This document shows positions 29,857 to 39,020 of a DNA stretch of 64,000 nt, piece after piece. The stretch spans positions 1 to 64,000 of the forward strand of contig DXMG01000002.1 in assembly GCA_019414325.1 (NCBI GenBank), given 5' to 3'. The number at the start of each line of letters is the position of its first letter. The stretch's first letter is position 1. The notes under the pieces are model-generated. The model was not told the DNA's origin. It saw nothing but the letters and a program-made list of their open reading frames with translations, and did no database searches. The position numbers and the translations under genes were made by a program. This stretch comes from Collinsella sp. (GTDB lineage Bacteria; Actinomycetota; Coriobacteriia; Coriobacteriales; Coriobacteriaceae).

Positions 29857-31344
29857 CTAGAAGGCGAGCTCGGCGGCCCACTTCTCTTCATCGATCTCCA
29901 TGAACTGCGAGCGGATGAAGTTCTTCTTGAGGTTAAACGGAACCGTGCAGTCGAAGATGGCCTTGCAGGCGATACCGTGCTCGCGGATCGAAGGATCGAA
30001 CGCGGGGTCGTTGGACGGATCGAGCACGTGGCAGTGGCAACCGGGGATGGTGATGAGGTCCACGTCGGCCTGGAAGCGCGTGGTCATGGCCCACATCACG
30101 TCGCTCATATCGAAGATGTCGACATCCTCGTCGACAAGGATGACGTGCTTGAGCTCGGAGAACGCCGAGAAGGCGAGCATGGCGGCGTTGCGCTGACGGC
30201 CCTCGTCATTTTTGCTCGACTTCTTGAACTGCATGATGGCAACGAACTTGCCGCCACCGCAGGGAGCGGCGTGAACGTTGAGCAGGCGGCCCGGGATAGC
30301 GGTCTCGACCATCTTGTAGATGGAGGCCTCGGTGGGGATACCAGCCATGGACACGTGCTCGTGCGAAGGGCCGATGCAGCTCTCCATAATGGGGTTGACG
30401 CGCGTGGTGACGGCGGTGATCTTGATCACCGGGCAGACCTTGGCGCCACCGGTGTAGCCGGGGAACTCGGGCATGGCGTAGCCGTGGCCGTTGACATCCT
30501 CGTTGATGGTCTCGTCGTGCATGAGGTAGCCCTCGAGCACGTACTCGGCATTGGCAATGCACTTCTGCGGAACGGTGACGCAGTCGGCAAGCTCGACGGC
30601 GCGGCCGCGCAGGGCGCCGGCGATCTGCAGCTCGTTGAAGCCGAGCGGCGTGGTGGGAGCCTCGAAGCCGCAGCACATGTACACGGCGGGGTCCAGGCCG
30701 ATGGAGATGGAGATGGGCATATCCTCGCCGCGCTGGCAGTACTCGTCAAAGAACGCACCCAGGTGACGGCTGCCCGGGGTGATCCACATGGCGAGCTTGT
30801 CCTTGTCGACGCAGGAGAAGCGGTGGATGGTTACGTCGGACTGGGTGCCATCGGGGCTCGTGCCATAGGCGAGGCCCATGGTGATGTAGGGGCCGCCGTC
30901 AACGGGCGTGTTGGTGGGAGCGGGAACGATCTTGCGCAGGTCAAAGCCCTCGTCGGTCGCCTTGTACACGACCTCCTGGCAGTCGACGTGCTTGCCCTCG
31001 GCGATCTGCTCGGGGGCGATCAGGTTCTCGAAGCGCTTGCCGATCTCGAGGCCCAGGTGCTCCTCGTCCAGGTCGAGCAGGGCGGCAACGCGCTTGCGGC
31101 TGGCAAGCATACCGATGCAGACCTTGGCGTCGTCAAAGCCCTTGACGTTGTTGAAGACCATCGCCGGACCCTCTTTGGTCGGGCGCATGACGGTGCCGCC
31201 AGCACCGACGTGACGGTAGACGCCCGAGACCTCGGCATCGGGATCGACCTGGGTGTCGGTCTCGAGCAGCTGGCCCGGCATCTCACGCAAAAAGTCGAGC
31301 GCGGAACGCAGGTCGTGGATCTGGGAAGCATCGGTAGTGGACAT
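29857..31344 (-). CDS. lpdC: UbiD-family hydroxyarylate decarboxylase, gallate decarboxylase (LpdC) type
   Basis: 495-aa prenylated-FMN-dependent decarboxylase. From memory it matches Lactobacillus LpdC closely: SGVYRHVGAGGTVMRPT, GPAMVFNNVKGF, YKATDEGFDLRK, PAPTNTPVDGGPYI, MPEFPGYTG and VSMAGIPTEASI. UbiD-family Glu/Arg residues are expected in the AMPEFPGYTG and TIHRFS regions. The likely reaction is non-oxidative decarboxylation of gallate, protocatechuate or a similar phenolic acid. The ATG at 31344 has AAAGGAG upstream. It is followed by ubiX and preceded by a permease gene, consistent with uptake-decarboxylation coupling. Confidence 0.9.
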   Translation of the reverse strand: MSTTDASQIHDLRSALDFLREMPGQLLETDTQVDPDAEVSGVYRHVGAGGTVMRPTKEGPAMVFNNVKGFDDAKVCIGMLASRKRVAALLDLDEEHLGLEIGKRFENLIAPEQIAEGKHVDCQEVVYKATDEGFDLRKIVPAPTNTPVDGGPYITMGLAYGTSPDGTQSDVTIHRFSCVDKDKLAMWITPGSRHLGAFFDEYCQRGEDMPISISIGLDPAVYMCCGFEAPTTPLGFNELQIAGALRGRAVELADCVTVPQKCIANAEYVLEGYLMHDETINEDVNGHGYAMPEFPGYTGGAKVCPVIKITAVTTRVNPIMESCIGPSHEHVSMAGIPTEASIYKMVETAIPGRLLNVHAAPCGGGKFVAIMQFKKSSKNDEGRQRNAAMLAFSAFSELKHVILVDEDVDIFDMSDVMWAMTTRFQADVDLITIPGCHCHVLDPSNDPAFDPSIREHGIACKAIFDCTVPFNLKKNFIRSQFMEIDEEKWAAELAF

Positions 31345-31486
31345 GGCGTACTCCTTTCGGGAGAGTGTCCGGCGACGGGGTGCCGCCGGACGGGGTAACG
31401 TAATGGGGCCGCGGCGCTCACAAATGGAGCGCTCGACCACTCGAAGTTCAAGCGCTTGGCTGCTTACAGCCGGGGCGCTCGACCGC

Positions 31487-32944
31487 TTACATCAGGCCAA
31501 AGAGGTGGAACCAGGCGGCCTCGACCAGCACGACGACAAAGACGACCGCGGTGAGGGGGATGCCCATGCGCATAGCCTCTTTGGAGGTGTAGCCGCCGGC
31601 GTCCTTGCCTTCGCCGATAAGGATCGGCAGGTTATGGAACGGCAGGATGTAGTGGATGTTGATGGACGTGAAGACGATGAGCGCCACGGCGAGTGGGCTC
31701 ACGCTGGAGCCGGCGGCAAAGCTGATAAATGCCGGCACGCACACGCCGAGCACGGCCATGACCGAGCCCATGAACATGTGGATGATCATGGAAAGCGCAG
31801 CGACGAGCAGGGCGAACAGGAAGATGTTCTCGGGCACGGAGCTGGGGAGCACGACGTCGGCGATCCAGGCGTTCATGCCGGTGGCACCGCCCACGGAGCC
31901 CACGGCCATGGCGGCCGTCAGGAACATGAGGGACTTGATGTCGACAGCGTTCCAGCTGGCGGGAGTGAGGACTTCGCCGATGATGGGCATGGCGAGAGCA
32001 ACGCCAATGGCCAGGGTGACCCAGCCGATATAGTCGCCCGAGACGGTGAGCCACAGCGCGATGGCGATGACAAGCCACACGATGGTGCGGATCTCCTTGA
32101 CGGAGAGCTTGCCGAGCGCGGCCTGCTTGGCCACGATCTGCTCGCGATCGTAGACGAGCTCCTTGCTGGGCTTAAAGAGGAAAAGGCCCAGGAACAGGGT
32201 GCACAGCAGCGCAACCAGCATAGGCACGCTCATGTACAGGAACCAGTCGACGAAGGACGGGCTCATGCCGCCGGCCTCGGCACTGTACTGCGCAACGAGC
32301 GGGTTAAGCGTGGAGTCGCCCGTCAGGAAGAACATGGAACCCGGGGCGGCAGCGGCAAACACGAGGAAGCCGAGCTTGCCCTTGTCGTCGTCACCGTAGC
32401 CGGCGGACTCGGCAATGACCGAGACGACGGCGAGGATGAGGAAGGCGCGGGGGAACGGATGCGGGATCAGCAGCGACAGCACAAAGGTGAGCGCGAAGAT
32501 CGAGATGATGAGCGACTTGGCGTCGCGCACGAACTTGAGCATGAACGCGTAGGCGATGCGCTCGCCCAGGCCCGACTCCTTGACCGCGCTGGCGATGAGG
32601 TAGGCGCCGATGACGAGCCACATGGTGGCCTTGGTCCACGAGCTAAACGTGGAGGCGACCGTCGCCGAGATGCTCGCGGCGCCCGTGTCGTCCACGCACA
32701 CCTTGAACAGGACGAGCAGTGCGCAGTAGAGCAGGCCCACAAAGCCCGGCTGTGCCACGCCGCATGCCCAGAACACCACCGTGGCGAGCGTCAGTGCCAG
32801 ACAGGTCTGACCGCCGACCGTGAGCTCGACCGTCGAGCTCAGCTCCGCCAAAGGAAGAAACTTCACCAGCAAAAAGACAACGATACCCAGCACAAAGCCA
32901 ATTTCGCGCTTGGTGATCTTAAACGCCTTCTTTTCCGCTTCCAT
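31487..32944 (-). CDS. DASS/SLC13-type anion permease
   Basis: 485-aa membrane protein with about 12-13 hydrophobic segments, in the divalent anion:sodium symporter/ion-transporter superfamily. Repeated inverted halves are seen, with the TGDSTLNPL and FTSINIHYILPFHN substrate-loop regions. Its place just before the UbiD-type decarboxylase suggests it carries the phenolic acid substrate, possibly in exchange for the product. The start has AAAGGTGGGGAG immediately before the ATG. Confidence 0.86.
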   Translation of the reverse strand: MEAEKKAFKITKREIGFVLGIVVFLLVKFLPLAELSSTVELTVGGQTCLALTLATVVFWACGVAQPGFVGLLYCALLVLFKVCVDDTGAASISATVASTFSSWTKATMWLVIGAYLIASAVKESGLGERIAYAFMLKFVRDAKSLIISIFALTFVLSLLIPHPFPRAFLILAVVSVIAESAGYGDDDKGKLGFLVFAAAAPGSMFFLTGDSTLNPLVAQYSAEAGGMSPSFVDWFLYMSVPMLVALLCTLFLGLFLFKPSKELVYDREQIVAKQAALGKLSVKEIRTIVWLVIAIALWLTVSGDYIGWVTLAIGVALAMPIIGEVLTPASWNAVDIKSLMFLTAAMAVGSVGGATGMNAWIADVVLPSSVPENIFLFALLVAALSMIIHMFMGSVMAVLGVCVPAFISFAAGSSVSPLAVALIVFTSINIHYILPFHNLPILIGEGKDAGGYTSKEAMRMGIPLTAVVFVVVLVEAAWFHLFGLM

Positions 32945-33095
32945 CTCCCCACCTTTCTTGTTGGGGGCGCTCCGAATTCGCAGCCATGTTGCCGCTTAAA
33001 AAGGGGCGCCCGTTATCGGACACCCCTTACGTTGCGCTGTGTTGCGGCAATACAGTCAAGCGGATTTTTTGGATGAGAAGCGATTCCCTAGACAA

Positions 33096-33160
33096 AAACC
33101 GTCACAACATTCGACGCTTTTCCTCGTTTTCGAGATTTTCGCCGAATGTTGTGACGGTTT
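33096..33160. repeat. 65-bp hairpin repeat
   Basis: AAACCGTCACAACATTCG at 33096-33113 pairs perfectly with 33143-33160 around a 29-nt loop. It lies in the 240-bp gap between the permease and the LpdD-NUDIX gene and is followed by a degenerate copy of the TGACAAAGGGA palindrome (33163-33191). Confidence 0.7.
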
Positions 33161-33185
33161 GGATGTGGCAAAGGGACTGTCTTTT

Positions 33186-34133
33186 TTACATAGCGAGGGC
33201 CGTGCGGATGAATGGGTCGCCGAGGGCCTCGCGGAGCCAGGGGGCCAGCTGCTCGGGGTGACCCTGCAGGTAGCCTTTGAGCTCGGACGGAGCCACGCGA
33301 CGCACTTCCGAGATCTCCTCTTGGTTGATATGCAGCTCGCCCGGCTCAACATGGGCAAGGTAGACCTCGCACCATTCGCACTCGCAGCGACCGTCGCCGT
33401 GGTCCTCGCGGTACACCACGTGTCCGAGGTGCTTGAGCTGATCGGGCTCGCGCGTAATGCCGAGCTCTTCGTTGATGCGGCGCGCCGTGGCGGCCGCGAC
33501 GTCTTCCCCGGGGAGCGGATGGCCGGCGCAGCTATCGGCCAGCACCCCGCCCCACAGGCGCTTGAGCGGACTGCGGCGACAGAGCAGCAGGCGCGCGTCT
33601 TCGCCCCGGCCCTCGACCAAAAGCGTCAGAAATGCCTGATGCAGGATGCCCTCACCAGCATGGGCCTCGATGCGGTCGACGGGGCCAAGCGCCTCGCCGG
33701 TCGCAGCATCGACCGCCACGACCTCGACGCCCGCACCGCCCTCATCCCAGCCGGCGCGCAGAATGCGGGCTGCGGCTTCCTCGAGCGCGGCGATGAGCTC
33801 CTTGGTGGTGTCGAGCACGCGCTGCAGGTCGTCACCGCTCGCTTGTTCAACATGAAAACCCGTGCTTGCAACTACCGGCACGCCAAAGCGCGTGGCCAGC
33901 GCCGCCGCGATATCGTGCGCCGGGATCTCGTCTCGATGGCACGGAACGGCCAGGATGCTCACCGTTGCCGTACGGCCGGGCTCGGGGCGCGGAATGGCCT
34001 GCGCCGTGGCGCCCAGGTGCGCAAACTCCGGCGAGCAGGCGTACACCGCCATGCCTCGCGGCGTCACCGTCAGCTGGGCCTCGAGCGCAAACTTGCCCTC
34101 GCCCACTGCAACCTTTGTCGTGTGCATACCCAT
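33186..34133 (-). CDS. LpdD-like domain fused to IPP-isomerase-like NUDIX domain
   Basis: 315 aa. Residues about 1-125 resemble LpdD/VdcD, the small partner (proposed prenylated-flavin chaperone) of UbiD-type decarboxylases: ILAVPCHRDEIPAHDIAAAL and VVASTGFHVEQASGDDL. Residues about 150-315 form a NUDIX domain close to type 1 isopentenyl-diphosphate isomerase: LLLCRRSPLKRLWGG, DSCAGHPLPGED, RRINEELGI and CECEWCEVY, which keeps the metal His and the two Glu. The catalytic Cys position (second in the usual SCC/SVC-GHP) is Ala. The ATG at 34133 has AGGAG 5 nt upstream. Domain 1 is called from remembered family patterns, domain 2 with more certainty. Confidence 0.75.
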   Translation of the reverse strand: MGMHTTKVAVGEGKFALEAQLTVTPRGMAVYACSPEFAHLGATAQAIPRPEPGRTATVSILAVPCHRDEIPAHDIAAALATRFGVPVVASTGFHVEQASGDDLQRVLDTTKELIAALEEAAARILRAGWDEGGAGVEVVAVDAATGEALGPVDRIEAHAGEGILHQAFLTLLVEGRGEDARLLLCRRSPLKRLWGGVLADSCAGHPLPGEDVAAATARRINEELGITREPDQLKHLGHVVYREDHGDGRCECEWCEVYLAHVEPGELHINQEEISEVRRVAPSELKGYLQGHPEQLAPWLREALGDPFIRTALAM

Positions 34134-34205
34134 GGGATCTCCTGCCGCCCGCGATGTACCTGAGACCATCTTCGCCTGTATTGCGACTATACAGGCAAGC
34201 CCTCC

Positions 34206-34236
34206 ATGTGACAAAGGGACTGCCCCTTTGTCACAT
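34206..34236. repeat. ATGTGACAAAGGGA palindrome, copy 2
   Basis: ATGTGACAAAGGGA-ctg-CCCCTTTGTCACAT, nearly perfect, in the divergent promoter between the LpdD-NUDIX gene and the MFS gene. Confidence 0.8.
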
Positions 34237-34294
34237 TCTGTTAGAGTTGCAGGGATTGAATCCCGCCTATTCATGCGACATTGGAGTGACAGCC

Positions 34295-35548
34295 TTGACC
34301 GCCGCAACCACGCCTAAAAGTAAGCCAACCGCCGCCGCGCTCTCCCCCGCGCGCACCAAGCTCTGCCTGGCGCTGCTCGTGCTGTTGGGATTCTCGCTCG
34401 GCTGCTCCGAGTTCGTGGTCATCGGCATCGAAAGCGACTTGGCAACGGAACTCGGCATATCACTTGCCACTGCGGGCCAGCTCATCAGCGTGTTTGCGCT
34501 CGTCTACGCTATCGCGACGCCGGTGCTCGCGCTCAGCACGGGGCGATTCCGCCGCTACCAGCTGCTCGTGTGCTATAGCGTCGTCTTTGTGCTCGGCAAC
34601 CTGGTCATGGCGTTGGCTCCCAACTTCCAGGTGCTGTTTATCTCACGCATTGTCCTGGGCTCTGTCTCGGGTGCGCTGCTCGCCGTGGGCGTGACGTACA
34701 TCCCTGAGCTGCTATCCCCGCAGCAAACCTCACTTGCCATCTCGGTCGTGTACGGCGCGTTTTCCGTGGCGATGGTCTTTGTGACCTCGATTGGCAAGTT
34801 TGTGGCCGACACACTCGATTGGCACGTGGCCATGTACGGCACGCTGACCTTTGCCGTTTTGATCTGTAGCGCGCTCGTGGCGTTTATGCCTCGCGCCGGG
34901 CAGACCGATGAGCCCGCCACCTTCCGCGAGCAGGCGGGGCTACTACGCGAGCCGAGTATCATCACCGGCATGCTCATCTTCTTGTTTGGCGTGGGCTCGG
35001 TCTACGTATTCTACGGCTACGTGACGCCTTATCTGGAGCAGGTGCTGGGCATGGATACCGTTCAGGCGAGCACCACACTTATGGCCTATGGCGTGTTCTG
35101 CCTGATCTCGAACATCCTGGGCGGATGGATCGATGCGCGTTTTGGCATGAAGGCGCTGCTGGTTACGTTTGTGCTGCAGGCGGCGGCACTGCTCGGGCTG
35201 TTTGCCGTGGGCGCCGCCATGCCGCTCGCGCTGGTCTTTGTCTTTAGCCTGGCGATGCTCATGTACCTGTTCTCGGTCTCATGCATCACGCACTTTATGG
35301 ACGTGGCACGCAGCCGCCATCCCAAGTCGATGGTACTCGCAAGTTCGGTTGAGCCCATGGCGTTTAACGTCGGCATCTCGTTTGGCACCGCAGTGGGCGG
35401 CGCCGTGGTAAGCAGCGTTGGCATTGCGTACGTGGGCGCAGTGGGCGCCGCGTTCTCGCTTGTGGCCTGGGCCCTCACGCTGGTGACGATTAAGCTGGCT
35501 CGCTGGGAGCGCCGTCGTCAATCAGCACGGCCCTCAATACGGGCATAG
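34295..35548 (+). CDS. MFS transporter, DHA1 efflux type
   Basis: 417-aa, 12-helix major facilitator protein. GFSLGCSEFVVIGIESDLA at the first helix and the motif A/C regions (SGALLAVGVTYIPELL) recall AraJ/YdhP-type exporters of sugars or drugs. No ATG fits the start of homology; a TTG at 34295 is preceded by GGAG at 8 nt and gives LTAATTPKSKP, while a GTG at 34286 is possible. It is divergent from the decarboxylase cluster and could export the phenolic product, but that is inference. Confidence 0.85.
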   Translation: MTAATTPKSKPTAAALSPARTKLCLALLVLLGFSLGCSEFVVIGIESDLATELGISLATAGQLISVFALVYAIATPVLALSTGRFRRYQLLVCYSVVFVLGNLVMALAPNFQVLFISRIVLGSVSGALLAVGVTYIPELLSPQQTSLAISVVYGAFSVAMVFVTSIGKFVADTLDWHVAMYGTLTFAVLICSALVAFMPRAGQTDEPATFREQAGLLREPSIITGMLIFLFGVGSVYVFYGYVTPYLEQVLGMDTVQASTTLMAYGVFCLISNILGGWIDARFGMKALLVTFVLQAAALLGLFAVGAAMPLALVFVFSLAMLMYLFSVSCITHFMDVARSRHPKSMVLASSVEPMAFNVGISFGTAVGGAVVSSVGIAYVGAVGAAFSLVAWALTLVTIKLARWERRRQSARPSIRA

Positions 35549-35635
35549 GGGCAAACATAGCCCAAGGTGGCGAGTAACCGGTGAAAACCGCCCAATATGA
35601 GTATGTTTATCCGCCTGGAAGCTTCAGCAGTGCAA

Positions 35636-35725
35636 TTTCGTGTATTTGAGATACACGCTTTTCTATTATTTCGTGTATTTCAAGTACATGAAATCGTACT
35701 AAACTATGTATCTGAAGTACACGAA
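35636..35725 (+). promoter_or_regulatory. Three 33-bp-spaced palindromic repeats before the first DUF4143 ATPase
   Basis: Three related palindromes are centred at about 35648, 35681 and 35714: CGTGTATTTGAGATACACG, CGTGTATTTCAAGTACATG and ATGTATCTGAAGTACACG. The 33-bp period places them on about the same face of the helix. They lie immediately before the gene at 35743 and look like an operator array. The rest of 35549-35742 has no gene. Confidence 0.75.
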
Positions 35726-35742
35726 ATTGGAAAGGCGGCCCC

Positions 35743-37113
35743 ATGCGCAGATCAATCGAGTCCGTTATCGAATCATGGGCGACAAAGGACGCCTCACGCC
35801 CCCTCCTCATCCGTGGTGCGCGACGCGTAGGCAAAACGTACGCTGCCGAGGAAATCGGCAGGCGAATCGCCGGCGATGCGTTTGTCAAACTCGACTTTCA
35901 GACCGATCTTGAGCTGATCGCTCCGCTGTTCGATTGTCCCACCGACGACGTTGACACCATCGTGGCGCGGATTTCAGACTATAAACGCGCCCCCATTCGC
36001 AAAGAAACCACCTTCATCCTGTTTGACGAGGTGCAGCTCTGCGAACGGGCGCTCAACTCGCTTCGCTTTTTTTCGGGTTCGGGCTGGCGCATATGCGCGA
36101 CCGGCAGTCAGCTCGGCGTCGCCACGCGCAAACGTAAGCTGCCTTTTCCCAGCGGCGTTCGTCAAGAGACCATGCATCCTATGTCGTTCGAGGAGTTTCT
36201 CTGGGCGCTCGATGAGGAGCAGATGGCCGATGCCATTCGTACCCACGCCGGCACGCTCGAGACCTACGCCGCGCACCAAGCCGCGCTCAGCCTGTTTCAT
36301 CGATACCAGATCGTGGGCGGCATGCCCGCCGCCGTCAACGCATATCGCAAGACGTTATCCATCGAGGATGCGCGCGTCGAGCAGCGCGAAATCAACGAGA
36401 CCTATACCGCCGATATGACCGACCCCGAAAACGGGATCAGCGGCGTGGCGGCACGCAAGGTCTGGCGCTCCATTCCGTCCCAGCTGCTGAGATCGTCCAC
36501 AAAAAAATTCAAGTACTCCGAGGTCGAACGCGGAGGCCGTCGCGCCAAGCTTATCGAGCCGCTCGACTGGCTCGAAGGCGCCGGTATCATATCGGTCAAC
36601 AACCTGACCGAAGGCATCGAGCCTCCCCTCGTTCCCTTCGACGACGAAGATGGAAGTTTCTTTAAGGTCTATCTTCTCGATACCGGCCTCATGTTCTACA
36701 AACTCGGCATCAACCCGAGGCTCTGGCTCGACCTCAAAGAAGATTCCGCCATAGCGCTATCTTCCGACTTCCGAGGCGCCCTGGCGGAAAACTCGGTCAT
36801 GCAAGCATTTTCGGGTAACAGCTTGCAGACGTATTACTGGGTGCCGCCGTCGTCTTGGAAGACGACCGGCGAGCTCGATTTTCTACTTCAGACCGACCGT
36901 ATGGAAATCGTGCCCGTCGAGGTAAAGTCCGCACGCAACGTGCGCGCGAGAACCCTCGGGTCGTTCATGGACAAAGCCCGATCGCCATATGCCTACATTT
37001 TGTCCGAGAACAATTTTTTCCGCAGCGAAACCGATGACGGGCGCGAGCTACGCCACCTCCCCTTGTACGCAGCGGGCTTTATTGGAGCAAACTGCCTCAA
37101 GAGCAGTCTGTAA
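35743..37113 (+). CDS. AAA ATPase with C-terminal DUF4143 domain (first copy)
   Basis: 456 aa. Walker A is RGARRVGKTYAAEE, Walker B is TFILFDEVQL, and ICATGSQLGV is the sensor strand. The C-terminal DUF4143 domain has a restriction-endonuclease-like pattern: GELDFLLQTD then EIVPVEVKSARN. This family is widespread in gut bacteria, its function is unknown, and it is often discussed with defence or mobile modules. A second, diverged copy is 2 kb away in the opposite orientation (37640-39001). The start has GGAAAGG upstream. Confidence 0.88.
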   Translation: MRRSIESVIESWATKDASRPLLIRGARRVGKTYAAEEIGRRIAGDAFVKLDFQTDLELIAPLFDCPTDDVDTIVARISDYKRAPIRKETTFILFDEVQLCERALNSLRFFSGSGWRICATGSQLGVATRKRKLPFPSGVRQETMHPMSFEEFLWALDEEQMADAIRTHAGTLETYAAHQAALSLFHRYQIVGGMPAAVNAYRKTLSIEDARVEQREINETYTADMTDPENGISGVAARKVWRSIPSQLLRSSTKKFKYSEVERGGRRAKLIEPLDWLEGAGIISVNNLTEGIEPPLVPFDDEDGSFFKVYLLDTGLMFYKLGINPRLWLDLKEDSAIALSSDFRGALAENSVMQAFSGNSLQTYYWVPPSSWKTTGELDFLLQTDRMEIVPVEVKSARNVRARTLGSFMDKARSPYAYILSENNFFRSETDDGRELRHLPLYAAGFIGANCLKSSL

Positions 37114-37146
37114 GCCCTGCACGACCGCCTAGAAAGGAAACCGCTC

Positions 37147-37593
37147 ATGCAACGCATACTGTTTATCTGCCATGGCAACATCTGTCGCTCGACGATGGCT
37201 GAGTCGGTGTTTACCGAGCTGGTGCGGCGCGCCGGGCGCGCGGGCGAGTTTGTCATTGACTCCGCTGCGACCTCGACCGAGGAGATCGGCAACCCGCCAC
37301 ACCACGGTACCGTTGCCAAGCTGCGCGAGGTCGGGATTCCCGTCGTCGCACATCGTGCACGTCAGGTGCGTCGCGCGGAGTATGGCGACTGGGACCACAT
37401 TGTCTATATGGACGACGAGAACGCGCGTGGCCTGCGTCGCATCTTTGGCGACGACCCCGACGGCAAGATTACGCGCATGCTCGATTGGACCGAGCGCCCC
37501 GGCGACGTGGCCGACCCCTGGTACACCGGCAATTTCGATGCCACCTACCGCGACGTACTCGACGGCTGCACCGCTATGCTCGAGCAGCTGTAG
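37147..37593 (+). CDS. Low-molecular-weight protein-tyrosine phosphatase
   Basis: 148 aa. The P-loop CHGNICRST (Cys and Arg of C-X5-R) lies at residues 9-15 and the general acid Asp in DPWYTG near 122. It removes phosphate from protein tyrosines or arginines. It begins 33 nt after the ATPase gene and has its own AAAGGAAA ribosome site. No tyrosine kinase is adjacent. Confidence 0.93.
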   Translation: MQRILFICHGNICRSTMAESVFTELVRRAGRAGEFVIDSAATSTEEIGNPPHHGTVAKLREVGIPVVAHRARQVRRAEYGDWDHIVYMDDENARGLRRIFGDDPDGKITRMLDWTERPGDVADPWYTGNFDATYRDVLDGCTAMLEQL

Positions 37594-37639
37594 GCAATCG
37601 AGGTCGCGGGCCACGCCTTTGTCACATCCGGGACTAGCC

Positions 37640-39001
37640 CTAGACCGGCTTGACCTCCAGCTTTATCCCCTCGGCGCAGGAGTCGCCCAAAACATCCGAA
37701 AGGGCCCAGGTCGCATATAGCGGCAAATAGAGAACCGCTCCGTTGCGCTCAACGTTGCCTCTCGAGAAAACAATCCCGAGCCTTACGCCATATTCAGCCG
37801 TATCAAGCACATGACCGAGCGCAGCGTGCGCGTGGTAATAGGAGCCCGATTTAACCTCGATCGGAACAGCCGTCCCATCCGGTCCATCGACCACAAAGTC
37901 CACTTCACCGCGCTTTTTTGTCTGATAGTAGTAAAGCTGGCGATTTTGGGCAGCCAGCTGCTGGGCCACCACGTTTTCGTAAATGCCGCCCAGATTGGGC
38001 TCCTTGCTATCAAGATACGCCGCTTGGGCGACTCCGACGGGGTAGCGCGCCATCAACATGCCCGTATCCGATTGATATAGCTTGAACTGCGATGGCCGTG
38101 CCGTCTTGAGCAAGGGCGATTTTGGCTCGGTTACGATATCGGCTTTGAGAGCAACGCCGGCATCGACAAGCCATACAAAATCTCGCTGATACTTCTCGTA
38201 GTGAGCCTTGGGGTCAATGGAATTGAGCACGAAGCGCTTGTTTTCGCCCTCGAGCATAATAGGGAGCTGATCGTAAATGCTCTGCACCTGAAGGGCTCGC
38301 CCGCTTGCATACTTGGAGATATCCCGCCGGTACTGTTCGTTGAGCTCTGACTGTAGCTGACGAACAGAGGCAAGGTCGCCCTGCGTGTCAAGGAAACGCT
38401 GCACGACCTCCGGCATTCCGCCGACAACGGTATAGGTCCTGAAGTTTGCCATCATCGCGTCATGAATGTAATCAGGAACGGGCCTCTCGCTGATACACGC
38501 GTCACGTATCGTTTGGCGAGCCCCCTCGCTCACCCCGGTTGCCCAGCAAAACTCCTCAAAATCGAGCGGGAACATCCTAAGCTCGTGGACATACCCCACG
38601 GGATAGGACCTGACGCCCTTGAACTGAGTCCCGAGCATTGACCCCGAAAACGCCCAGCGGCACCTCCCGTCCTCAACAAGGAACTTTGCCATCGTCATGA
38701 TGTCGGGGGCCTCTTGGACCTCATCGATAAACACGAGCGTTTTGCCTGGCGCAATCGACTTTCCCGAAAGAAGCGTCACCCTGCTGATGAAATCATCGGC
38801 ATTCCGCGCCTCGAGAAGAGCATCTTTTGCCTGGCGGTTTTCCATGAGGTTAAGCTCGATGTAGGTTGCATGGTTGGCTTTGCCAAATGCGCGAATCGAA
38901 TAGCTTTTGCCAATCTGGCGAGAACCCGTAATGAACAAGGCCTTTTGCTCGGAAGACTTCAGCCAACGCTCCAGCTCTGCCGCTATTTTCCTGCGCAGCA
39001 T
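37640..39001 (-). CDS. AAA ATPase with C-terminal DUF4143 domain (second copy)
   Basis: 453 aa. Walker A is ITGSRQIGKSYSIRAF, Walker B is KTLVFIDEVQEAPD, and the nuclease-like C-terminus has GEVDFVVDGPDGTAVPIEVKSG. It is only distantly similar to the first copy. An ATG at 39022 is possible, but it lies inside the upstream repeat array; the ATG at 39001 is preceded by GGGGAG at good spacing and is preferred. It faces the phosphatase gene tail to tail. Confidence 0.88.
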   Translation of the reverse strand: MLRRKIAAELERWLKSSEQKALFITGSRQIGKSYSIRAFGKANHATYIELNLMENRQAKDALLEARNADDFISRVTLLSGKSIAPGKTLVFIDEVQEAPDIMTMAKFLVEDGRCRWAFSGSMLGTQFKGVRSYPVGYVHELRMFPLDFEEFCWATGVSEGARQTIRDACISERPVPDYIHDAMMANFRTYTVVGGMPEVVQRFLDTQGDLASVRQLQSELNEQYRRDISKYASGRALQVQSIYDQLPIMLEGENKRFVLNSIDPKAHYEKYQRDFVWLVDAGVALKADIVTEPKSPLLKTARPSQFKLYQSDTGMLMARYPVGVAQAAYLDSKEPNLGGIYENVVAQQLAAQNRQLYYYQTKKRGEVDFVVDGPDGTAVPIEVKSGSYYHAHAALGHVLDTAEYGVRLGIVFSRGNVERNGAVLYLPLYATWALSDVLGDSCAEGIKLEVKPV

Positions 39002-39020
39002 AGGCTCTCCCCTCGGTGTC

